DNA from: Gordius sp. MW1 | Lineage: Eukaryota; Nematomorpha; Gordioida; Gordea; Gordiidae | Reading direction: 5' to 3' | NCBI GenBank assembly: GCA_964036665.1 | Contig: OZ038526.1 | Coordinates: 20,646,001 to 20,710,000, forward strand | DNA length: 64,000 nt | In this document: one piece after another, positions 56,226 through 64,000 of the stretch | Layout of the letters: every line of letters begins with the position of its first letter | How positions within the stretch are numbered: position 1 is the first letter of the stretch | The notes under the pieces: model-generated | Told to the model about the DNA's origin: nothing | Databases searched by the model: none | What the model saw: the letters and a program-made list of their open reading frames with translations, nothing else | Position numbers and translations under genes: made by a program

Positions 56226-56718
56226 TTTATCGCAATTGTATTATTTGCCCCTTTTATCCTTTTGATTTTTAATAAACCATATATATTTGTAGATCCTCTA
56301 AAAGCTATAATTATAATATGATAAATTAACTTACAATGGTCGAAGGTTAAAATGGAACGTATTTTATTATATGACTTGTTGGTAATATGGGTAATAGAAA
56401 TAAATATGCTTTAACAATTATTTACCTCTCACAAACGATGTGATATTGAGTGTGCATATCAGATGGTGTAGTTAAAATTAAATGTAAAATAGTAAGTCAG
56501 GTAAAAATCGGGGTACGGTTGTTTCGCATATAAAATACAAATATATAAATCGTAGGACAAATTAAAAATTTTACAGGCTTATCGGAATATCAGTATAATA
56601 TAAACATTTTAATTAGATCAGGGAGGAAAGGAGATGTGAGATTAATATTATGATACAATTTGCACATTTACTGTGAAATAAATGAGCCGGAAATTTATCG
56701 TTGGAATAAAGTGGTAAT
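56226..56718. other. 3' flank of the PPM1G-like pseudogene
   Basis: AT-rich. A minus-strand AATAAA lies near 56361. No other feature. Confidence 0.35.
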
Positions 56719-56829
56719 CTATGCTTCGACTGGGAACGCGCCTTCTTTAATTAGAACTATTATGCATGTCATATTATAGCACCCCGTTCCATCTCCTGTT
56801 GTATCGGGTGTTAGGCAACGGTCAAACAG
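56719..56829 (-). pseudogene. PPM1G-like: PPM1G-like last exon
   Basis: Phase 0 after IYGE. Encodes [30 protein letters not shown] and a TAG stop. Tyr (codon 56776-56778) replaces the metal-coordinating Asp of the GxDNMT motif. Confidence 0.9.
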
Positions 56830-57230
56830 CTAAAAACGTAAAATTATATAATAATTAATCAAAGCAGGGTATTAAAAATGTAAAAAATAACATTTATATT
56901 ATGAAATCCAGAATAAAATAAATAATTTGAGGGTCTGCTATAGATGATTCAACAAAAAGGTACAAGCAAACAGCGCCAAAAGTTCTTATCCCATTACTGC
57001 CTCTAAATGTTATGGGCCTGGATTTCCACCTCTGTGTCAATGCAAATCCATATTAATAATGAGATTTAGGGAACTAAATATTTCTTATACAAAATTTGAT
57101 AATAATTTAAAATTCGCCAACTAAAATTGTTTTTGAATGCTTTAGGCCTTAGCAAAATGCATGCGGGCCTAGTCAAACAAAACTCGAAGTGCTGAAATTT
57201 ATAATCCACGTGTATTTATTTACAACATAC

Positions 57231-57318
57231 CTCTCCGTAAATTTTAGAAGGTTTATCGGCGTATTTGAGCCTCCTCTGTTTCACAAAATCGACCACTTCT
57301 TGACTCGACATTGAATTT
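57231..57318 (-). pseudogene. PPM1G-like: PPM1G-like exon MSSQEVVDF
   Basis: 88 nt. Its first base A combines with TG of the previous exon to give TGA where the family has Trp (CDGIWN). The downstream frame NSMSSQEVVDFVKQ is intact. Confidence 0.88.
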
Positions 57319-57376
57319 CTAAAGGCAAAAAAAGGTGTTGGGGTGTGTTTCTTAAAACACAAATTTAATCAAATAC

Positions 57377-57506
57377 CATATCCCATGGCACGCAATGATT
57401 ATGAAGTGATGTTTAGACGTCAGTTTAAGTTCCGTTACGTCGGACAGTGCTGAGATCATTTGTTTTTCCGCACTTAAACCAGCCACCTCTTTGTAGCTAT
57501 GGTCGC
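57377..57506 (-). pseudogene. PPM1G-like: PPM1G-like exon GDHSYKEV...ACHGI
   Basis: 130 nt, phase 1 in. Contains EKQMISALSDVTELKLTSK and IIACHGI. His (57385-57387) replaces the Asp of the catalytic CDG motif. Confidence 0.88.
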
Positions 57507-58025
57507 CTAAATAGCAAAATACAACACACATACATGAGTTTAATTTAAAAGTGGTTAGGTTTAAATGGGTTAAATAAAACTTAGTTGTAATTAAAAAGCG
57601 TGCTCTACAAGATAGTGTGCAATATTTTGTTCAGATTCGAAAATCTCACTTAATTTTCAAGTTAAACAAAGTTAAAAAATTTTAAAAAAGGCTGAAGTTC
57701 CAATGATTAAAAACTAGGCAAAACATACAAAATATTTTATATATAAACTAAAAAAATAAACGGGTTTTATTTATTTTTATATTTTAGCAACGATTAGGAT
57801 AGGTAAAATAAAAAAAAAATTATAAAATTTAATGGGGTTTAATAAAGCCATCGAAATAAATTTTACGAAGGAAAACAAATATTACAAAAAATAACATTTC
57901 CCTAACTTAAATTTCATTGATGACCGTTTTAATGAAAGCCCTTTTTACCTTAAGTTTGTGCATACAGCAAAAATTATATAATGAGCATCTAGAGAGTTTC
58001 TTAGTTTTAGTCTCAAAAAAGTTAC

Positions 58026-58115
58026 CCAATGCCTTAGAAAGGTTAAGTCCTTCATTTACTTGACACGCCCATCTTCTGTTACAACTCCTCCGGCACCTTC
58101 AATATCTCGTTCGAT
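58026..58115 (-). pseudogene. PPM1G-like: PPM1G-like exon with 5-bp frameshift
   Basis: 90 nt, whereas neighbouring phases require 85. The frame after TEDGRVK hits TAA; the conserved NEGLNLSKAL follows in another frame. The discrepancy equals a 5-bp insertion (around CAAGT). Confidence 0.88.
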
Positions 58116-59884
58116 CTGAAATATAATAAGGTGAATTTTTATTTACAAGTGTAATGAGAAAAATTGACGTAAACCATTTCGTGTCCATAGTTATATACGA
58201 TTGCACTTGATAGATATAATTTAATTTTTATTTTAGAATAGTTAAAAATTGTTTTGTTATCGATAGTAACAAATAAAACTCGGGCCTTCGGCCCTCGTGG
58301 GAAGGGGGAGAAGGGAAGGGAAGAGGGGAAGGGAAGGGGGGACGACTCATCTGTACTTCGTATAAATGTATCATATTTGCTATGCAATTTATGGGCGAGA
58401 AAGGTGGGAAGGGGCGAGAATGCCTATAGGGCGGTATTAAATGCCTAATGATTAATTAATTATTTATACAAATTTTCCATTATAGGCAAAATGTAATAAA
58501 GGCAAAATGTAATATAGGCAAGGGTTAGGGTTAGATTTAGTGTTTGCATCTAGTTGCGTATTACATTAGTTTTTATGGCCTTTAGTGATTATGGGTCTAA
58601 CAAACATTATATTATAAAACAACACAATGTTAAGAATTTGCAGAATTGTTGGGAGAAATTTTTCAAAAATTTGGCCAATGGTCACTTTTTCTCTATTGGT
58701 CAGTACCAACAGATACTCTATAAGTCAATGATAGCCAAAATAACGGGAAAAAAAATTATGATGCTCACTTTGGCCAATGGTCATTTTTTTCCATTGGTCA
58801 GCAGCCAGCACACGGTAAAAGTGGATATAAATTCATAAGAGTAAAAAAAACGAAAAAAAAACTTTCGAATCACATTTTGGCCAATGGTCATTTTTTTCTA
58901 TTGGTCAGCAGCCAGGACACGGTAAAAGTGGATATAAATTCATATAGTCAAAAAAAACGAAAAAAAAGTTTTCGAATCACATTTTGGCCAATGGTCATTT
59001 TATTCCATTGGTCAGCAGCCAGCGGACGGCCAAAAAGTCATAATAGCAATGGTAGGAACAGGAACAATCATAATAGTCAAAAAAAACGAGAGAAAAAAAA
59101 TATAGATTCACATTTTGGCCAATGGTCATTTTTTCCATCGGTCAGGAGCCAGCGGACGGCCAAAAAGTCATAATAGCAATGGTAGTAACAGGAACAATCA
59201 TAATAGTCAAAAAATCACATTTTGGCCAATGGTCATTTTTTTCATTGGTCAGCAGCCAACGGACGGCCAAAAAGTCTTATTATCAATGATAGTAACAAGA
59301 ACAATCATAAGAGTCAAAAAAACTCCGGGATTCTAACCCAAAAACTAGTTAAATTGCATAGCAATTAAAAGTAAAAAACTTTTATTTATGTTTATTATAT
59401 AACATTGGTCAGCAGCCAGCGGACGGCCAAAAAGTCATAATAGCAATGGTAGAAACAGGAACAATCATAATAGTCAAAAAAAAAACGAAAAAAATAATTT
59501 CGATTCACATTTTGGCCAATGGTCATTTTTTTCATTGGTCAGCAGCCAGCGGACGGCCAAAAATTCATATTATCAATGATAGTAACAAGAACAATCATAA
59601 GAGTCAAAAAAACTCCGGGATTCTAACCCCAAAACTAGTTAAATTGCATAGCAATTAAAAAGTAAACAACTTTTATTTATGTTTATTGCATAGCATTAAA
59701 AGTAAACAACTTTTATCTATGTTTATTATATAACAAAAACTAATTAAATTGCATAGCAATTAAAAGTAAACAACTTTTATTTATGTTTATTATATAACTA
59801 GTTAAATTGCATAGCAATTAAAAGTAAACAACTTTTATTTATGTTTATTATATAATAGATAATTTAACAAATCTTATATATAAC

Positions 59885-62664
59885 CAGAGCTGTTAAGAAC
59901 TAGTTCATTTTGAACTAGTTCATAGAACTAGTTCATTTTTTTCTGAACTTAGAACTGAACTAGTTACCTTCCCAAAAATTTGAACTGTGAACTTGAACTA
60001 GTTCATTTTTTTAAGATTGAACTTGAACTTGAACTAGTTATTTTTTTTCTAATTCTGAACTTGAACTTGAACTATACAATGTAATTGAACTAGTTCATCA
60101 CAAATATATTATTTAAAATAAATTTATAAGCCGAGTGTATATGCGTCAACAATTTGACGTGCATTGTCTTGTCGGTAATCATACAGACACACAGTAACCG
60201 CAAATTTTTGATTTTAAAAACACAAAATTTTTTAGAAAAGATGGATACCATTTCTGAAGTAGATAATAGGAACGAGGCAGCTCAATCTACCTTTTTACCT
60301 TGGCCTTCAATGGAAGAATACTTCAAATATGTATCTTCAGATAAAGATTCATTCAAAGTTAAGTGCAAACTATGCACTAAAGTTGTGGCGGCTTCAAGAA
60401 CCTCAACAGCCAATTTATGGAGACATATAAAGGTAATAAGAATAAGAATAACGTATTATAATTTATAATATAAAATCTAGGTGTCTCACTATCAAAAACA
60501 TGATGAGATTAAGAAGGCTGTCAAGAATAAGGCTGGAAAAAGTTGTGAAGCTAACAAAAAGTTAACACAGACCTTAATTGACAGGCCTTTAAACCAAAAT
60601 TCCCCAATGGCCATTATCAAATATATAATCAATGCTAATCAACCATTTTCGCTATGTGATGATGAGCACTTCAATGAATTGTTGAGGGCTTTTAATCCAA
60701 AAGCAAAAACAATTTGTAGGCAAACACTCACAGGGAAGGTGATGAAATTTGCTGCAAAGATGAAAGATACAGTTAGAACAAAGTTAATGGCACCCAAGTA
60801 TGTATGTACAACTGCAGACTGTTGGACAGCATTTAATAAGTACTTATTAATAGACGATGAGAGTCTTAAAAGAGTTGATGCAGTTCTAGCCTGCAAATGT
60901 TTAGAGGGGAGGCACTCTTTTGATGTTATATGCAAATCCCTTACTCAAATTTACAAAGAGTACCAATTCAAAACTAAAATATCTGTACAATTACTGACAA
61001 CGGATCTAATTTCGTTAAAGCATTCAGGTACTATTTATATAATTCTTCTTTCCTAACTTTTATATAGGATTTTTAATGAAAATGATGAGATGCAGGAGGA
61101 AGTAGTATCTCTTAAGGATATACTTGATCGGGCTGGTTTAGAGGGACATAATCAAAATGATTATGATTATCTACCCAAACATAAGAGATGTGCTTGTCAC
61201 ACCCTAAATCTGATTGCTACAAGTGATGTTAACAAGCTTTTGAAAAACAATAATGCGTTTACTAAATTATATAATTCTTCATTCTGTAAGTGCCAGGCAC
61301 TTTGGAACCTCAATAGCAGATCCACATTATCGGCACAACCATACGTAACCGTTTTGGGTGTAATATACCCTACCCTGTAGTAACTAGATGGAATTCAACA
61401 TTTGATTCCATCTCTGTTATAATAAAAATGATTCAAAATAAGCCTAGTGATTTTCATACTCTCTGTGATGAATTGAGGCTTGAAAGGCTTTCTTTGGAAG
61501 AATCAAATTTTTTACAGGAATATCACTTAGTGAGTCATTATTTTAAATTTATTTAATTTTTTTAAGGTAATGGAGCCACTTGCTAAGGCCCTTGAAATTT
61601 TGCAGGGGCAAACATACATGTATATGGCTTATTATACACCTACCATAAGCCAGATTCAGTTATGTCTGCAGAATATGGTAAACTTAAAATGGGCTCAACC
61701 ATTAAAAGATGCTATTTTGAAAGGAATAAACATCAGGTATCAAATATAAATGGATTCTAATATATAAATCATATGGTTTTAAGATTTCTTGATCTCTATG
61801 ATGAGGAAAATATTATTGCAGCTGTCCTGCATCCAATTTTTAAGACAGACCGGGCTTGGATCCGGTCACCAGAAAATGTGGAGGAAAGGTCCAGAATCTT
61901 AAAAGCAATAAATTTACTAGTGCCTCAAACAACTGAAAATATGGAGGTGCATGATACACAGAATGGTTTAGATTTTTTTGATATAATACGTGAGAATTCT
62001 AATAAAGAAACAATTGAAGACTATATTAAATTAAATAATACCTCATTCGATGTATTCGATGAATTTCCCAATCTAAAGCAAATTTTTATAAAATTTAATG
62101 TTTGCCTCCCATCTAGTGCTCCAGTTGAAAGGCTTTTCAGTCTGGGAAAGCTTATATTTGGAGATAAACGTACTTGTTTATTAAACGATAATTTTGAGAA
62201 CAATATTTTATTAAAGTCCAATGGACATCTACTTTCACATGATTTTTATTGTAAATTATAATTGTATATTGTTTGTAATAAAGATTTTAAACATTGTATA
62301 GTTGATGATTTTGTTATATATGAATATTTCCTTAAATTAGATTTTCAAATATATAATAAACTATGAAATTTATTTAAAATTTTGGATAGCTCTCAAAAAA
62401 ACTGATTTTAATTTAGGAATCATTGCCTAAATTAAAACTTTATCATATTTAAAAAAATGAACTGAACTTTGAACTGAACTTTAACTAGTTATTTTTGTAA
62501 AATGGAACTATTAACTTGAACTAGTTACATTTTTTCCTACATGAACTTGAACTTGAACTAGTTACTTTTGAAAAAAATTGAACTTGAACTTGAACTAATG
62601 ATTTTTTCAAATTAAACTATGAACTTGAACTAGTTCGTAACATAGATGAACTTTAACAGCTCTG
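59885..62664 (+). mobile_element. hAT transposon with full-length but frameshifted transposase
   Basis: Ends CAGAGCTGTTAAGAACTAG and GAACTTTAACAGCTCTG, with subterminal GAACTTGAACTAGTT repeats. The exact 8-bp duplication TATATAAC flanks it (59877-59884 and 62665-62672). The undisturbed target sequence can be read in family A copy 1 near 23280 and 24070, confirming the insertion point. Size 2,780 bp is normal for an autonomous hAT. Confidence 0.95.
60241..62261 (+). pseudogene. hAT transposase, five exons, two frameshifts
   Basis: Exons 60241-60432, 60481-61027, 61068-61529, 61567-61736 and 61784-62261, joined by introns of 48, 40, 37 and 47 nt with GT/AG borders and consistent phases. Begins MDTISEVDNRNEAAQS. 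The BED zinc finger (CKLC...HIKVSH) spans intron 1. The catalytic core includes TADCWTAFNKYLL, TDNGSNF, CACHTLNL and TRWNSTFDS. The hATC domain reads FNVCLPSSAPVERLFSLGKL. A one-base loss near 60985 and another near 61343 break the frame, so this copy cannot make active enzyme. Confidence 0.9.
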
Positions 62665-62965
62665 TATATAACACACCGAGGGAGATAGAGATGAGGGGTG
62701 GGGCACCTCTTATGCATTAATTTAAAAAATAACACAGCGAGGGAGATAGAGATGAGGGGTGGGGCACCTCTTTCTCATGCATTAATTTAAAAAAGCGATA
62801 ACCTAATATACCCAATGCAAATAGATAGGGAGGGTAACGGACAACGGACAACGGACGGACGGACACCAAAAAACGAGCCCATAAATTGCATAGCAATTAA
62901 AAGATGAAAGAATGTCAACGTAACAACTTTTAAACAATTAAAGGGCTTTCATAGTACGCAAAAGC

Positions 62966-63113
62966 ATGGGCGTAGCCAGCATTGGGATTAGAGGGGGCAA
63001 TAATGAAGGGCAAAATGATCATTTATTGAAATTTTAGCCATAATTTTAATAAACTTCAACAAATTTTTGGATTAAGAGGGGGGCAGCCCCCCCCCCCCTT
63101 CGTTAGGCCCATG
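62966..63113. mobile_element. GGCGTAGCC-family MITE in the PPM1G-like intron
   Basis: Begins CATGGGCGTAGCCAGC and ends GTTAGGCCCATG, with a C-run next to the right end. Flanks GCAAAAG and AGCAAAAT suggest a decayed duplication. Confidence 0.65.
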
Positions 63114-63211
63114 AGCAAAATTATTTCATAAGCCAGCAATGGTAAAAAGATTCAACGTTATAAAACCAAGGTAGCACTTTAAAAACATCAATTTGGAAAA
63201 TTGAACAAAAC

Positions 63212-63361
63212 CTTATCTTTGGGTTTGTGGTCGAGGGACATGTCATGAGCTACGCCGTCACAACTAACGATGCACCGGGAATCACCGACGTTGGCCACAT
63301 ACAGGGTCGAGCCTTGCAGCAAACAAACAACCGCCGTGCAACCGGAATCGTAGGCGGGCTG
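63212..63361 (-). pseudogene. PPM1G-like: PPM1G-like exon with GDSR motif
   Basis: Encodes [32 protein letters not shown] and [11 protein letters not shown] up to donor GTTTTG. The PP2C GDSR motif is intact here. Either of two adjacent AGs may be the acceptor. Confidence 0.88.
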
Positions 63362-63362
63362 C

Positions 63363-63897
63363 TCACGAACATATGAGGGACAATTCATTTACTAGGTATT
63401 CTTTATAAAATTTGAAAGTTAATAGAATACAGGCGTCATAATAAGTTATTTTAATAATTTATTATACCGCCATATAGAAATATTTTTTTGTAAAAATCCC
63501 AAATTTTTGGCTATTGAAATTTGATAGCGAGCCATAACATTGTGAAATTTGTAATTTTAAATTAAGTCAAATTAGGTTCTTAGTTTGAGGATTTTGGGAT
63601 TTTGTTCAATGGAAAAATTAATAAAGTAATCATAATATTTAATAATTTGTGTCCGTTGAATAAAAATAAAAATAACAATTTTGGGTTTATTTTATTAAAG
63701 AGCCAAGTAATTTAATTTTTTGAAGTACATCGCCTCAACCTAGAAATACTCATCGTACATATGCAGCGTAGAAGTAACTTCATATTGAAAATAAATTAAG
63801 CCTACACAGTAATATATTTTTTAAAAGCTTATAAAAAAAAATTATGGTATATATAAAAGCTGCCAACCTATTTTGCCTAAAAAATCTTACTCTCCAC
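63363..63897. other. PPM1G-like intron or upstream DNA
   Basis: AT-rich. No further PPM1G exon (for example the DGHGG motif) is recognisable here. Confidence 0.4.
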
Positions 63898-64000
63898 TAG
63901 AGAACTGCAAAGTCATTTTTTAAGCCGACCCGACCCGAAATTTTTATAAAATTTTCAACCCGAACCCGACCCGACCTGAATGCATTATAAAATTTTTAAC
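63898..64000. mobile_element. Left end of another hAT, cut by the window
   Basis: Starts TAGAGAACTGCA, like the right end of 21093-24677 in inverted orientation, followed by CCGACCCGACCCGAA repeats. Its right end lies outside. Confidence 0.6.

Larger units (their letters stand above)
58276..62900 (+). repeat. Family A element, copy 2, split by a hAT
   Basis: Nearly the same as 21688-24440: GCCTTCGGCCCTCG and purine tract, TTGCTATGCAATTTATGGGC, at least seven palindromic units (58671-59560), short 50-bp repeats of the ACAACTTTTATYTATGTTTA type, the GAGATGAGGGGTGGGGCACC pair and the inverted CCCATAAATTGCATAGCAAT end. The hAT at 59885-62664 interrupts it. Without the hAT, it is about 1.84 kb. 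Confidence 0.75.
56719..63361 (-). pseudogene. PPM1G-like: PPM1G-like PP2C phosphatase, 3' half, disrupted
   Basis: PPM1G is a nuclear metal-dependent Ser/Thr phosphatase acting on splicing and chromatin proteins. Exons: 63212-63361 ([30 protein letters not shown]), 58026-58115 (GAGGVVTEDGRV and, in another frame, NEGLNLSKALG), 57377-57506 (GDHSYKEV, EKQMISALSDV), 57231-57318 (NSMSSQEVVDFVKQRRL) and 56719-56829 ([20 protein letters not shown]). The MSSQEVVDF and CLxPDTxGDGTGC motifs are PPM1G-specific. Defects: five extra bases at about 58057-58066 shift the frame; the conserved Trp codon split between 57378-57377 and 57318 reads TGA; the metal-binding Asp of CDG is His and that of GCDN is Tyr. 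The 5.1 kb intron 58116-63211 holds family A and a hAT. The 5' half is outside the window. Confidence 0.88.

Overview
This is eukaryotic, almost certainly invertebrate animal, DNA. It is AT-rich, has spliced genes and no operons, and is packed with hAT, Helitron, LTR, piggyBac-like and Mutator-like elements. Three conserved animal genes can be built from exons on the minus strand, and their intron phases agree at nearly every junction: a TOX-family HMG-box gene (eight exons, 8817-25098, about 512 codons), a dysbindin (DTNBP1-like) gene (5530-7135, 5' end unresolved), and a PPM1G-like PP2C phosphatase (56719-63361). The PPM1G-like locus carries a frameshift, a stop made across a splice junction and two lost metal-binding aspartates, so it reads as a pseudogene. 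Small introns (24, 34, 58 and 77 nt in host genes; 37-48 nt in a hAT transposase) sit beside TOX introns of 0.7-4.8 kb. I cannot assign a phylum.

Layout. 1-87: probable last codons of a plus-strand gene. 1741-4692: a MITE, then a three-level nest (hAT > foldback > hAT MITE). 5530-7135: dysbindin. 8817-25098: TOX, whose introns hold two hAT elements (10550-11617, 15527-17359), a Mutator-like MITE in two copies, piggyBac-like and GGCGTAGCC MITEs, and a 3.6 kb hAT (21093-24677) filled with a palindromic tandem-repeat family (called family A here). 25.1-31.9 kb: mostly unassigned, with a small exon candidate, a minisatellite, an LTR-element relic and an SMP-like exon relic. 31.99-33.65 kb: a large TTAA-flanked element. 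34.9 kb: a LINE endonuclease remnant.

35.7-41.4 kb: a decayed minus-strand Ty3/gypsy element whose gag is split by a complete 1.17 kb TRIM-like LTR element with a 4-bp target duplication. 41.5-52.1 kb: a Helitron cluster with helicase remnants, itself hit by two hAT elements with exact 8-bp target duplications. 52.5-56.2 kb: inverted family A copies carrying tRNA-T-arm-like modules. 56.7-63.4 kb: the PPM1G-like pseudogene; its 5 kb intron contains a family A copy interrupted by a 2.78 kb hAT with an 8-bp duplication and a five-exon transposase carrying two frameshifts. 63898-end: the start of another hAT.

The genes show no functional cluster. The main signal is repeated insertion of transposons into transposons, with boundaries clear enough to order the events.
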